A DNA stretch of 36,727 nucleotides from NCBI GenBank assembly GCA_023415475.1, contig JAEZKL010000053.1, positions 1-36,727 of the forward strand, in the 5' to 3' direction. This document shows positions 25,543-33,923 of this stretch, in pieces. How positions within the stretch are numbered: the first letter of the stretch is position 1; the number at the start of each line of letters is the position of its first letter. The position numbers were made by a program, and so were the translations under genes. The notes beneath the pieces are model-generated. The model worked only from the letters and a program-made list of their open reading frames with translations. It was not told the DNA's origin and searched no databases. Origin of the DNA: Bacillota bacterium (GTDB lineage Bacteria > Bacillota > Clostridia > Lachnospirales > Lachnospiraceae).

Positions 25543-26004
25543 ATGGAATTTACGTTAAAAGAGGCATTTGCGTATTACCAAAGCAGCAAATTAGAAGATT
25601 GGATTCAGAAATTTCTGCGTGAAGAAGATGGTATAATGCCAAATCCGAATTTGGCGTTGGCAGATGGATTGCTATTAGAGGACAGGCAGTATTTCTATCC
25701 TGTCTGCATTCCGCTGGAATATTTAAAAACAATAAGAACTGAAAAAGATATTTTGGATGAAAATGAATTAAAACATTTTACATATAAGGTTGATGAAATT
25801 ATCAAAAAGATGTCTGATTGGGATATGCCACCACTTATTGCCCAATACAATGGATGCGATTTTGTATTAACAGATGGAAATCACAGATATAGTGCTTTGA
25901 AAAAGATTAGTAAATCAAACTACTATACAATAGTTTGGTGTAATAAAGATATTGCTAACATGACATGGGACATAATGAAACACAGAGGATGGGTAATTAG
26001 TTGA
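25543..26004 (+). CDS. ParB/Srx-like nuclease-domain protein
   Basis: A 153-aa protein with the ParB/sulfiredoxin-type motif VLTDGNHRYSALKK at about residues 108-121, preceded by PPLIAQYNGCDF. This is the catalytic or CTP-binding signature of ParB-like folds. No helix-turn-helix or partner parA is present, so it is not a partition protein. Stand-alone members are often of unknown role. I chose the ATG at 25543; the TTG at 25525 is inside the GAGGAGAGG ribosome binding site. It is a single-gene unit ahead of repeat copy 3. Confidence 0.72.
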   Translation: MEFTLKEAFAYYQSSKLEDWIQKFLREEDGIMPNPNLALADGLLLEDRQYFYPVCIPLEYLKTIRTEKDILDENELKHFTYKVDEIIKKMSDWDMPPLIAQYNGCDFVLTDGNHRYSALKKISKSNYYTIVWCNKDIANMTWDIMKHRGWVIS

Positions 26005-26128
26005 ATTTAAGTTTCGGAAAATTGTCATGACATAAGGTTTTCACTAATGTTAGTGAATCAAGGTTACATAAAATAGCATTTTTACAAATCAAAAATTTGA
26101 GTAATACCAAATGGAAAACATATCAACC

Positions 26129-26149
26129 AACTTCCCATTATGTCTATCA
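26129..26149 (+). repeat. array repeat copy 3
   Basis: AACTTCCCATTATG exact core, followed by TCTATCA. The upstream arm is weak (GGAAAA at about 26113). It lies 3' of the ParB-like gene. Confidence 0.85.
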
Positions 26150-26231
26150 AGTAAAGCCTTTTAGATAGGAAAATTAGAATTTTAAAGCAATGTTAATGCT
26201 TCTACAAATTAGAATATGTGGGGTATAAAGA

Positions 26232-26816
26232 ATGATTCAAGGGATTGCTTTTATTGGGCTGAATGGAGGCGGCAAGTCGACTCTAACTCATGCGTTAGCA
26301 AAACAAATAGGTTATTTTGAGATGGATGTGGAAGATTATTATTTTCCTGAGCAAAGAGAATCAAGAAAATGGGCTTTAGAAAATAACAGTTTAGTTGGTA
26401 CAGATCATTTAGACGAACTTCCTTTTTCGAATCCTAGAACAAAGAGTGAAGTACAAACTGCAATTATGGAGGATATAAAGACTCATCCCAGGTTTATTAT
26501 TTCTGGAGTTACAATGAATTGGAGTGATGAAATTCTTTCTCGGATTGATATTGCTTTCTGGGTTCAAACGCCACTTGAAGAAAGATTAAAGAGAATTCAA
26601 GCGAGGGAAGAAAAAAGGTTCGGAGCAAGAGTTCTTGATGGTGGCGATATGTTTGCACAACAAATGGAATTCCGAAAAGTAGTAAAAAATCGCGATTCAA
26701 AAGCAGTTGAAGAATGTGCTATGAAACTTGGTTGTCCTGTTATTGTAATTGATGGATCATTATCTGTGGTACACAATCTAAAGAAAATTATAGATAATCT
26801 TAAGAATTTATTGTGA
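26232..26816 (+). CDS. small P-loop kinase
   Basis: A 194-aa P-loop protein with Walker A GLNGGGKST at about residues 9-17. An acidic DVEDYYFPEQRES segment and LKRIQAREEKRFGARVLDGGDMF follow. The FGARVLDGGDM stretch parallels the gene at 24850, so both belong to one small-kinase family. The substrate is unknown; nucleotide, cofactor or antibiotic phosphorylation are possible. The start is the ATG at 26232 after GGGG. The gene fills a 727-bp repeat-to-repeat unit (copies 3 to 4). Confidence 0.78.
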   Translation: MIQGIAFIGLNGGGKSTLTHALAKQIGYFEMDVEDYYFPEQRESRKWALENNSLVGTDHLDELPFSNPRTKSEVQTAIMEDIKTHPRFIISGVTMNWSDEILSRIDIAFWVQTPLEERLKRIQAREEKRFGARVLDGGDMFAQQMEFRKVVKNRDSKAVEECAMKLGCPVIVIDGSLSVVHNLKKIIDNLKNLL

Positions 26817-26841
26817 AGAAATAGTTGTAATCTTTATCAAC

Positions 26842-26876
26842 TGGGGAGGGTATACAACTTCCCATTATGTTTATAA
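26842..26876 (+). repeat. array repeat copy 4
   Basis: AACTTCCCATTATG exact core (26856-26869), then TTTATAA. TGGGGAG (26842-26848) pairs with CTTCCCA (26858-26864), with one wobble. A weaker copy (ACTTCTCATTTGTTATATA) follows at 26918-26936. Confidence 0.88.
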
Positions 26877-27122
26877 AGGTTGAATAAGGAAAGACATCGC
26901 AATAATTCACAAAGGTTACTTCTCATTTGTTATATAGTTACTGTTAGCAAAGTGAAATTCATATTATTTTATTATCTAACGTTTGTAAATCAATTCTCAT
27001 GTTAGAAACTAATGATGCAAAAACAATTTCTAGAACCATTATGTTAGTGACACTCAATTCTATAAAGTAATTGATGTATTAAATATACTTATAAAGAACT
27101 AACTGTTAAGGAGAAAATGATT

Positions 27123-27983
27123 ATGGTTAATAAAGCGGAAGATGAGTCTTATTATAACAGCGTAAAATCAGAAATTGATTCATACGCTAAAAAATGGAGA
27201 TTAACTCATATTGATTTAATAGATAATGGGCGGGAAAGTTGTGTCTTGAAAGCACACTCAGAACAATATGGTAATGTAATAATTAAAAAGCGAAAGACAG
27301 TAAAAGTCATAGAAGATGAATTTAATACCTTATCAGAATATAATGGCAGATATTTTTGTAAGATATATGTGGCAGATCTTGTAAATGGAATTCTTATAGA
27401 AGAACAGGTACTACCGGGAACCGAGTTAATCAAAGAAGAATCTCTGGACAAGCGTCTGAAGGTATTCAGTTCAATCCATAAAGGGCTTCATATCACGCCC
27501 TCTAAGCAGTACAAGTTTCCCACTTATTATGATTGGGTGAGTAAGGCAACCAGATACATAGAAACCAGAGAAGATCATAAAGAATTATGTATGTATATGC
27601 AGAAGGCGGAGGACATTTGCAAGGAGCTTTTTACCCTTTATCCGCGCAAATTACTTCTGCATGGTGATTTGCATCACTATAATATTTTGCGGAATAACCA
27701 GAACGGATATACCTTAATTGATCCGAAGGGGGTTATTGGGGATTCGATTTTTGATATCCCTCGGTTCTTATTAAACGAGATGGAGGATGAGTTAGATAAA
27801 AAGTTGTTTGATAAAATTAATTATGCTATTACAGTGATCGGAGAAAAGCTTGGTATTCCTACAAATATTATAAAGAAAACATTTTATATAGAAATGGCTA
27901 TGGCAGAGTGCTGGATGGTTGAGGATGGCGAACTGGCAAGCTTGGATAAGGTGATTTTTGCAGAAAGGGTTCTCAATGCTTAA
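27123..27983 (+). CDS. APH-like phosphotransferase (StrB/APH(6)-like)
   Basis: A 286-aa kinase of the aminoglycoside/hydroxyurea phosphotransferase type. The catalytic loop is LLHGDLHHYNIL (HGDxxxxN). The metal-binding motif is LIDPKGVIGD, the DPKG form seen in APH(6)-type enzymes. The N-lobe has VIIKKRKTVKVIEDE. It may inactivate a drug or phosphorylate another small molecule; resistance is inference. Two ATGs are possible: I prefer 27123, because AAGGAG lies too close to the ATG at 27117. It sits alone between repeat copies 4 and 5. Confidence 0.8.
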   Translation: MVNKAEDESYYNSVKSEIDSYAKKWRLTHIDLIDNGRESCVLKAHSEQYGNVIIKKRKTVKVIEDEFNTLSEYNGRYFCKIYVADLVNGILIEEQVLPGTELIKEESLDKRLKVFSSIHKGLHITPSKQYKFPTYYDWVSKATRYIETREDHKELCMYMQKAEDICKELFTLYPRKLLLHGDLHHYNILRNNQNGYTLIDPKGVIGDSIFDIPRFLLNEMEDELDKKLFDKINYAITVIGEKLGIPTNIIKKTFYIEMAMAECWMVEDGELASLDKVIFAERVLNA

Positions 27984-28078
27984 TTAACTCATAGAAGGTC
28001 TATGAACTAAGCCGATAAGCTAATATCTATAAGAGAAAGCTTTAAAAAAATAATTGGTTACGCAATCTTACAACAACG

Positions 28079-28099
28079 AACTTCCCATTATGTCTATTG
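28079..28099 (+). repeat. array repeat copy 5
   Basis: AACTTCCCATTATG exact core, followed by TCTATTG. It lies 3' of the APH-like gene. An open frame starting at 28054 runs through it, but the real downstream gene begins at 28171. Confidence 0.85.
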
Positions 28100-28170
28100 A
28101 TGATAGTGAGCTAATATTTGTTAAGCATGATAACAACAAACTACATTTAATTTTGGAAGGAGAAAAACAG

Positions 28171-28581
28171 ATGAACATATGGAGTGAGATGTATAATAGG
28201 GCAAAACGAGTTCAAAATTCAAGGACAATCTCACCATTTATTGATGCAGGGGGAGTTGCTGCAGCTATATTAACCGTTAACAATAATATTTATGTTGGCG
28301 TTTGTATTGATACAAGTTCTTCTCTTGGAATGTGCGCTGAGAGAAACGCAATTGCAAATATGATAACCAATGGAGAAAATAAAATAACGAAAGTCCTTGC
28401 AATTATGCCTGACGGTAAGATCGGTCCTCCTTGTGGAGCTTGCAGAGAATTTATGATGCAATTGGATAAGGACAGTAAAGATATTGAGGTGTTAATGGAT
28501 TTTGATACTTTAGAAACAATGAAGCTTAGTAAATTATGCCCTAATTGGTGGACAGATAGTCGTTTTAACCTATCTGAGTAG
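28171..28581 (+). CDS. cytidine deaminase family protein
   Basis: A 136-aa zinc-dependent deaminase with SLGMCAERNAIANMI (CAE motif) and GPPCGACREFMMQL (PCxxC motif). This is the classic cytidine/blasticidin-S deaminase active site. The length is typical. The ATG at 28171 is chosen because GGAAGGAG lies eight bases upstream. A longer frame from 28054 would add 39 residues and run through the array repeat. It could salvage cytidine or inactivate a nucleoside antibiotic. The cassette setting, with nearby drug-modification-type genes, makes the second option worth testing. Confidence 0.87.
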   Translation: MNIWSEMYNRAKRVQNSRTISPFIDAGGVAAAILTVNNNIYVGVCIDTSSSLGMCAERNAIANMITNGENKITKVLAIMPDGKIGPPCGACREFMMQLDKDSKDIEVLMDFDTLETMKLSKLCPNWWTDSRFNLSE

Positions 28582-28592
28582 CATGATTATGA

Positions 28593-28632
28593 ATAATTGA
28601 GAAGTTAAGAGCATTTCCAATTATGTTTATAA
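28593..28632 (+). repeat. array repeat copy 6
   Basis: The core ATTTCCAATTATG (28613-28625) is followed by TTTATAA. ATAATTG (28593-28599) pairs perfectly with CAATTAT (28618-28624). It begins within about 30 bp of the deaminase stop. Confidence 0.8.
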
Positions 28633-28716
28633 ACATATCAGACATGGAAAGATAAGATGCAACGAAATTGGTTTAAAATACGAAGCAGAAAATTTATATT
28701 AGTGGAGGAATAAAAT

Positions 28717-29097
28717 ATGCTAATACCTCATTTACATTTCGACGGAAATTGCGTGGAAGCGATTGACTTGTATGAAAAGGCCTTTAATACAAAAGTAGAC
28801 ACAGAATCAATTGATTATATGTCTGATGGTAAAAATATAGCTCACGCAGTTATGAAAATTCATGGTATAGAGGTATTTTTAAATGATGCACAGAAATTTT
28901 TGAATGATACATTCGGAATAAATGGTAGTGCCCATTTAATAATTACATTTAATACAGTAGATGAATTGCTTTCTTGTTATGAAATTTTAAAATCAGATGA
29001 TAAAACCTCACCGTTTTATGAAACTCCATACAGTAAACTGGTAGGTAATTTCAATGATAAATTCGGTGTTTTTTGGGGGTTTATGGTGACCACATAA
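28717..29097 (+). CDS. VOC family protein (PhnB-like)
   Basis: A 126-aa single vicinal-oxygen-chelate protein of the PhnB/3-demethylubiquinone-methyltransferase-like group. It starts PHLHFDGNCVEAIDLYEKAF. Visible features include IAHAVMKIHGIEVFLNDA, LIITFNTVDEL and the GVFWGFM end. Members include glyoxalase-like and bleomycin-resistance-type proteins, but this subgroup is mostly uncharacterised. The ATG at 28717 follows GGAGG. A second VOC gene follows after 84 bp with no repeat between them, so they share one array unit. Confidence 0.85.
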   Translation: MLIPHLHFDGNCVEAIDLYEKAFNTKVDTESIDYMSDGKNIAHAVMKIHGIEVFLNDAQKFLNDTFGINGSAHLIITFNTVDELLSCYEILKSDDKTSPFYETPYSKLVGNFNDKFGVFWGFMVTT

Positions 29098-29181
29098 TAA
29101 GCATAATCTGGCGTTAGTTTTATACGCTTTCGTTTTCGACTGCGTAGTAGAAAATATACAAAATGGGGGATACAATCGAAG

Positions 29182-29553
29182 ATGTACAGGTCAATGATGC
29201 AGGTATATGTGAATGAAAGTGATAAGGCGGTAGAGTTGTATCAAAAAGCATTTGATGCTGAGTTAGTGGCGAGCTATCCTAACGATGACGGGACTTTTAT
29301 GCATGCTGAACTTGATATATATGGACAGATATTAGCGGTATCTGAAGCTCTTAAGGATGAAAAAAGAATTACGGGAACAACTATGCAATTTTGCTTGCAT
29401 TTTGGGGAAGGTAAAGAAAAATTAGTTCAAGAAGCATATAATGTTCTTAAAAAGAGTGCTAATATTCTTTGCCCAATAGGCCCATGCCCATTTAGCACAT
29501 TGATGTTTGGCTTAATCGACCAATATGGTGTTAGTTGGTGTATTTTCGTGTAA
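29182..29553 (+). CDS. VOC family protein
   Basis: A 123-aa VOC/PhnB-type protein (VYVNESDKAVELYQKAFDAE, FMHAELDIYGQILAVSEAL, LMFGLIDQYGVSWCIFV). It shares the fold and length of its upstream neighbour but differs in sequence, so a recent tandem duplication is unlikely. The ATG at 29182 has GGGGG 12-17 bases upstream. The ATGs at 29194 and 29197 are alternatives. The function is unknown. Confidence 0.82.
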   Translation: MYRSMMQVYVNESDKAVELYQKAFDAELVASYPNDDGTFMHAELDIYGQILAVSEALKDEKRITGTTMQFCLHFGEGKEKLVQEAYNVLKKSANILCPIGPCPFSTLMFGLIDQYGVSWCIFV

Positions 29554-29635
29554 TGTAACATTGCAGTATACGCATTATGCGAACTTAATTTACCTTGACA
29601 AATTCCAATCTGTAGAGTGCTTCGCTGTTTTTATA

Positions 29636-29672
29636 AATTGAGAAGCTAAACCGAACTTCCCATTGTTTAAAC
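29636..29672 (+). repeat. array repeat copy 7 (variant with 3' change)
   Basis: AACTTCCCATT (29654-29664), then GTTTAAAC. GAAG (29642-29645), within AATTGAGAAG, pairs with CTTC. A second arm, TGGGAA (29700-29705 region), can also pair with TTCCCA downstream. TTCCAATCTGTAGAGT upstream (29603-29618) recurs near copy 11. Confidence 0.7.
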
Positions 29673-29786
29673 GGACAAGTCTTCGAGTGGGAAATTCTAT
29701 TAAGTTGAATGGGTATTCTTGTATTGTGATTAAATAGACTACATAGGAAATAAAACTAAAAAATGTGAGGATTTGAGAGGACAATT

Positions 29787-30467
29787 ATGAAAATACAGAT
29801 TAATGACAATATTATTAAGCATTATTTACGCAATGTTTATTTTATTAATGGACACAGTTATGCAGGAAAATCAACTATGGTTAAAATGCTTTCTGAGCGA
29901 TATGATATGATATTTTGTGGTGAAAATTACCATGATGCATTTCCAAGAGAGAAGTTGTCACGATGGAAACAACCTGGCTTATGTTATTTTGATACAATGA
30001 GTGGTTGGGAAGAGTGGTTAAATATGACACCAGAAGAGCATTGGAATTGGACAAATAATGTGTCTCAGGAATGTATTGAAATAGAAATCCTTGAATTATT
30101 AAGATTAGCTGCAAGTGGAAAGAAAGTAATAGTAGATACGAATATTCCCCCTGATGTATTACGTGTAATTTCAGATTATAACAATGTGGCAATAATGCTT
30201 TGTGATCCACCTGATATTTGTGCGACGCGTTTTTTTGAACGAGATGATCCGGACAAAAAATTTATGTTGGAACAAATTAAGTTGTGCAAAGATCCTGAAA
30301 CAACACTCAAAAATTTCAATTCATGGGCGTTATATCATCCACCAATTGAAATTGACTGGCATACCACGGGATTTTTCACGTATACCCGTTCGAATTTTGA
30401 AACAGATACACGAGAAGAAATGCTTGAGGCATTGGCAACACATTTTTGCCTTTGTAGAGAACAATAA
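29787..30467 (+). CDS. P-loop kinase/ATPase
   Basis: A 226-aa P-loop protein with Walker A INGHSYAGKST at about residues 18-28 and an aspartate-containing strand VIVDTNIPPD (about 116-125). The middle part is rich in aromatic residues (GWEEWLNMTPEEHWNWTNN). It looks like a small-molecule or nucleotide kinase. It is distinct in sequence from the kinases at 24850 and 26232 but of the same general type. The ATG at 29787 follows GAGAGGA. It occupies a 962-bp unit between repeat copies 7 and 8. Confidence 0.72.
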   Translation: MKIQINDNIIKHYLRNVYFINGHSYAGKSTMVKMLSERYDMIFCGENYHDAFPREKLSRWKQPGLCYFDTMSGWEEWLNMTPEEHWNWTNNVSQECIEIEILELLRLAASGKKVIVDTNIPPDVLRVISDYNNVAIMLCDPPDICATRFFERDDPDKKFMLEQIKLCKDPETTLKNFNSWALYHPPIEIDWHTTGFFTYTRSNFETDTREEMLEALATHFCLCREQ

Positions 30468-30615
30468 TTTGAATGTTCTGACAGTATAGAAGGTATCAGA
30501 TGGATATAGAAAAATGGATTAATTAAAAGCCTTATCATAAAGAATATCAAAAACACTTCAGTGTGATGATATGAAGTATCCTTGAGACAATATTTACTAG
30601 AGGAGATTAAATATA

Positions 30616-30636
30616 AACTTCCCATTATGTTTATTA
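30616..30636 (+). repeat. array repeat copy 8
   Basis: AACTTCCCATTATG, then TTTATTA: a perfect consensus copy. The upstream GGAG (30602-30605) can pair weakly with CTTC. Confidence 0.9.
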
Positions 30637-30704
30637 GGCATATGTATTACTCAAAATTGAAGAATTAATGGGTTTGTATTTTTTGCAAATTGCGAAGTAA
30701 AATA

Positions 30705-30725
30705 TAATTCCCATTATGCTTAAGA
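30705..30725 (+). repeat. array repeat copy 9
   Basis: TAATTCCCATTATG followed by CTTAAGA. GCGAAG (30692-30697) is the candidate upstream arm. It lies only 89 bp after copy 8 with no gene between them. Confidence 0.8.
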
Positions 30726-30827
30726 AGTAAACTTAACGCATAGACAAATTTGAATTTTTAGGGATGGTAAATTTAAGTTATTCCTTAAAATGAAATGCGT
30801 AAAAACTTGTAGCAATGGAGGTACAAA

Positions 30828-31439
30828 ATGAATAAGATTATTTCGGACATTTCTGACTACATATTTGTTGCTGATAACCCTCAAAAAGTAGATGCAATAT
30901 TTCTTCCGGGAGGGTCTTATCCTGAAATGCCAGAATATGCGGCTGAACTATTTCATAAAGGATATGTCCGCGTTCTTGTTCCGTCTGGTGGTATAAGTAT
31001 AAAGCGAGATAAGTGGCAGGGAGTAAGTTCGAAAGCAGAAATATATACTGAAAATTATAATTCGGATTGTGAATTTTTCACGGATGTTCTCGTTAAAAAT
31101 GGTGTAACTCGAGAGGCTATTATTTGTGAAAATCAATCTCAGCATACCCGTGATAATGCATTCTTATCGCGAAAAGTCGTTGATGAAATGGGATTAGAAA
31201 TAAAAAGCGCAATGATTGTTTGTAAAGCATTTCATGCAAGAAGATGTTTAATGTTATATCAAATGGCATTTCCAGAAGTATCGTTCATTGTTTGCCCTGT
31301 TCATTGTTACAATATTACTAAAGAAAACTGGTTTACAACGGAAAAGGGTATTGATAGGGTCTTGGGCGAACTTGCACGTTGTGGGAATCAGTTTGTAGGT
31401 GATGTGAAGTCTTATTTATCCTCTGTTAAAAACAGTTAG
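30828..31439 (+). CDS. YdcF/ElyC-type DUF218 protein
   Basis: A 203-aa protein of the YdcF-like (DUF218) family. Family motifs are VDAIFLPGGSYPEM, RVLVPSGG, ENQSQHTRDNAFLSRKV and MIVCKAFHARRCLMLY, which correspond to the conserved NTxENA and SxxxHxxRA elements. There is no membrane anchor, so it is a soluble cytoplasmic form. Members bind nucleotide-like cofactors, but the reaction is unclear. The ATG at 30828 follows GGAGG. It is a single-gene unit between copies 9 and 10. Confidence 0.85.
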   Translation: MNKIISDISDYIFVADNPQKVDAIFLPGGSYPEMPEYAAELFHKGYVRVLVPSGGISIKRDKWQGVSSKAEIYTENYNSDCEFFTDVLVKNGVTREAIICENQSQHTRDNAFLSRKVVDEMGLEIKSAMIVCKAFHARRCLMLYQMAFPEVSFIVCPVHCYNITKENWFTTEKGIDRVLGELARCGNQFVGDVKSYLSSVKNS

Positions 31440-31476
31440 TAAGAAAAGGGTAAATTACTATTTGTCGAGTTGTCGT

Positions 31477-31497
31477 AACTTCCCATTATGTTTATTA
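31477..31497 (+). repeat. array repeat copy 10
   Basis: A perfect consensus copy, AACTTCCCATTATG then TTTATTA. GAGTT (31467-31471) can pair with AACTT (31477-31481), with one wobble. It starts 38 bp after the YdcF stop. Confidence 0.9.
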
Positions 31498-31576
31498 AAG
31501 TTATAAGCAATCTAAAAGCAACAGGTAAATTTGAGTTTGAACTGTTCATTATTAATATACTGCAAAGGAGTCCCAC

Positions 31577-32203
31577 ATGGAAATAATTAATACAACTTCT
31601 TTAAACGATTTTATTTTGGCTTTATCCTCAAAAGAACCTGTTCCCGGTGGCGGTGGGGCAAGTGCTCTAGTTGGCGCAGTCAGTGTTGCGCTTTGCTCTA
31701 TGGTAGCAAATCTTACGTCAGGTAAAAGGAGCTATGCAGAATACCAATCGGATATTGATAGTATGATTTCGCGTACATCAAAATCAATTTCAAACCTTTT
31801 GATTTTAATTGAAAAAGACGCAGTAGTATTTGAACCGCTTTCTGCGGCTTATGGAATTTCAAAAGATGACCCAAACAGAGATGATATTCTTGAAAATGCA
31901 CTTGTCGCCGCTTGCTCCGTTCCGATGGAGATATTAAAAGAAATGGCAAGCATTATTGATGTTATTGAACAGCTTGCTATCAAAGGCTCAAAACTTGCCG
32001 TTAGTGATGTAGGCGTTTCAGCTTCTACATGTCGCTCTGCTATTGAGGGAGCAATCATGAATGTTTACATCAACACCAAGCTGATGAAAAATCGTGATTA
32101 TGCTGAACAAGTAAACAAAGAGGCTGATTTTATTTTCCAAGATAGCGTAAACAGGTGTAAACGAATCTACAAACAGGTAACAGATGAACTGAGGGGGGTA
32201 TAA
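31577..32203 (+). CDS. fchA: methenyl-THF cyclohydrolase / cyclodeaminase family (FchA-like)
   Basis: A 208-aa protein of the formiminotransferase-cyclodeaminase family. It has the signature PVPGGGGASALVGAVSVALCSMVANLT and a helical body (DVGVSASTCRSAIEGAIMNVYIN). Short clostridial members (FchA) act as 5,10-methenyl-tetrahydrofolate cyclohydrolase or formimino-THF cyclodeaminase in one-carbon metabolism. The ATG at 31577 follows AAAGGAG. It overlaps folD by one base, so the two are translationally coupled and probably act on successive folate intermediates. The gene symbol is a family-level guess. Confidence 0.85.
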   Translation: MEIINTTSLNDFILALSSKEPVPGGGGASALVGAVSVALCSMVANLTSGKRSYAEYQSDIDSMISRTSKSISNLLILIEKDAVVFEPLSAAYGISKDDPNRDDILENALVAACSVPMEILKEMASIIDVIEQLAIKGSKLAVSDVGVSASTCRSAIEGAIMNVYINTKLMKNRDYAEQVNKEADFIFQDSVNRCKRIYKQVTDELRGV

Positions 32204-33057
32204 TGCAAGAATTAAAAGGGATGCCGGTTGCAAATGCGATTACTGAACACATAAAAAAGCAAGTAGAAAAACTGAGTGAAAAACAAATTGTTCCGAAACT
32301 TGCTGTTATTCGTATTGGCGAACGGGAAGATGATATTTCTTACGAAAAAGGGATTTTAAAACGATTTTCCGCTGCGAATGCTATCGTTGAGGTTATCGCC
32401 TTGCCATCCGAAACAAAACAAGATTTTCTTGAAGAAATAATCGCATCTCTAAACAAGGATATTTCGGTGAACGGAATACTTTTGTTCCGTCCTTTGCCAA
32501 AGCACCTTTCACAAGAACGAATCAAAGAGCTTATTGCAAAAGAGAAAGATGTTGACGGTATGGGAACCGTAAATAATGCGTATGTTTATGAAGGAAACAA
32601 AGAAGGCTATGCTCCTTGTACAGCTCAGGCTGTCATGGAGGTCCTTGATTTTTATGGTATTGATATAGTGGGTAAAAAGATAACAATTATTGGACGCAGC
32701 TTGGTTGTGGGCAAACCGCTCGCAATGCTTTTACTTGGTAGAAATGCAACAATAACAGTTTGCCATACAAAAACGCTTAATATTGCAGATGAAAGCAAAA
32801 AAGCAGATATTCTAATTGCTTGTGCGGGTTTGGCAAATATGGTTGGCGTTGATTTTACAAACCGTGAGCAGACTATAATAGATGTGGGTATCAATATGGT
32901 GAATGGAAAGTTATGCGGTGATGTGGATTATGAGGCTGTCGCGCATAATGTGGCGGCATTAACGCCTGTACCCGGCGGTGTTGGAGCGGTAACAACATCT
33001 GTATTATTGAAAAACACAGTAAACAGTGCAATGAAAACATTATTTCTTAACTATTAA
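32203..33057 (+). CDS. folD: bifunctional methylene-THF dehydrogenase/cyclohydrolase
   Basis: FolD interconverts 5,10-methylene- and 10-formyl-tetrahydrofolate using NAD(P). The 284-aa length is normal. Visible motifs are SYEKGILKRF (the Tyr/Lys pair), GILLFRPLPKHL, KDVDGMG, PCTAQAVMEVLDFY, IIGRSLVVGKPLAMLLL (dinucleotide loop), VCHTKT and PVPGGVGAVTT. Some positions differ from the usual forms (CHTKT rather than CHSKT, GVGAVTT rather than GVGPMTV), suggesting a divergent or accessory copy. It is coupled to the FchA-like gene and lies in the cassette array, not among core folate genes. Confidence 0.93.
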   Translation: MQELKGMPVANAITEHIKKQVEKLSEKQIVPKLAVIRIGEREDDISYEKGILKRFSAANAIVEVIALPSETKQDFLEEIIASLNKDISVNGILLFRPLPKHLSQERIKELIAKEKDVDGMGTVNNAYVYEGNKEGYAPCTAQAVMEVLDFYGIDIVGKKITIIGRSLVVGKPLAMLLLGRNATITVCHTKTLNIADESKKADILIACAGLANMVGVDFTNREQTIIDVGINMVNGKLCGDVDYEAVAHNVAALTPVPGGVGAVTTSVLLKNTVNSAMKTLFLNY

Positions 33058-33227
33058 GCATTATATGAAGTGAGACAAATCCATACTATAGAAGTTTTGA
33101 GGGTGCTATTGTATCAATTGATGAGTTAATAAAAAAGCAATATACAAGAGTTATCTGTTGAGATGTTTTGCTTTGCTGTCGTCCTCAAACGCTAACTATA
33201 GATTATTTATAACTGGAGGTTGAGTAA

Positions 33228-33764
33228 ATGAAATACTTCAAAAAAATTATTGGTAAACGCTTATATCTCTCACCAGTAAACATCGACGATGCGGAGAACT
33301 ACATAAAATGGATGAACGACGAGGCTGTTGCCATTAATTATGGTCAATATTCATTGGTAGTAACGTCGAAAAGTGATATGAAATGGCTTTTTGAGCCGGG
33401 AAGTGGAGTTCATCGCTACGCCATAGTGCTCCTTGACGGTGACGTATTAATTGGTAGTATCAGCCTTCACGACATCAATCACATCAACCGTACGGCCTTC
33501 ATCGGTATTTTTATTGGCGAGGAGGAACACCGGAGCAAGGGTTACGGTGCTGAAGCTATCCGGTTAATCCTCGAATATGGATTTAAAACAATGAATCTTA
33601 ACAACATCATGCTCTCCGTCCATGAGGACAATTTAGCAGGCATCACTTGTTATAAAAAGGTGGGATTCAAAGAAGCAGGACGACGACGTGAGTGGGTATT
33701 CAAGAACGGAAAATACATAGATGTGATTTACATGGATATACTGGCTCGCGAGTTTGAGGAGTAA
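33228..33764 (+). CDS. RimJ/RimL-type GNAT acetyltransferase
   Basis: A 178-aa GNAT acetyltransferase with the RimJ/RimL N-terminal strand (KRLYLSPVNIDDAENYIKWMND). The acetyl-CoA motif is GIFIGEEEHRSKGYGAEAIRLIL, followed by MLSVHEDNLAGITCYKKVGFKEAG. The ATG at 33228 follows GGAGGT. Its codon use is somewhat more GC-rich than neighbouring cassette genes, hinting at a different origin. The substrate is unknown. No array repeat lies between it and the fchA-folD pair. Confidence 0.88.
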   Translation: MKYFKKIIGKRLYLSPVNIDDAENYIKWMNDEAVAINYGQYSLVVTSKSDMKWLFEPGSGVHRYAIVLLDGDVLIGSISLHDINHINRTAFIGIFIGEEEHRSKGYGAEAIRLILEYGFKTMNLNNIMLSVHEDNLAGITCYKKVGFKEAGRRREWVFKNGKYIDVIYMDILAREFEE

Positions 33765-33923
33765 TGGATGATTGTACTACATCCATGTTAAATGAGCATA
33801 ATCAGAAGATCTTTTAATTCGCCTTCGTTGTTAGATGTGAATTATTGATAACTTATTCTCCGGAGACCAGCTATGAAAAGTCAACCCTAAATTAGCATAA
33901 AAGTTGTTTTTGCTTCTGACCAG

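Noticed and set aside
28054..28170. 39-residue N-terminal extension of the cytidine deaminase frame
   Set aside because: It runs through array repeat copy 5. A strong GGAAGGAG site precedes the ATG at 28171, which gives the normal family length.
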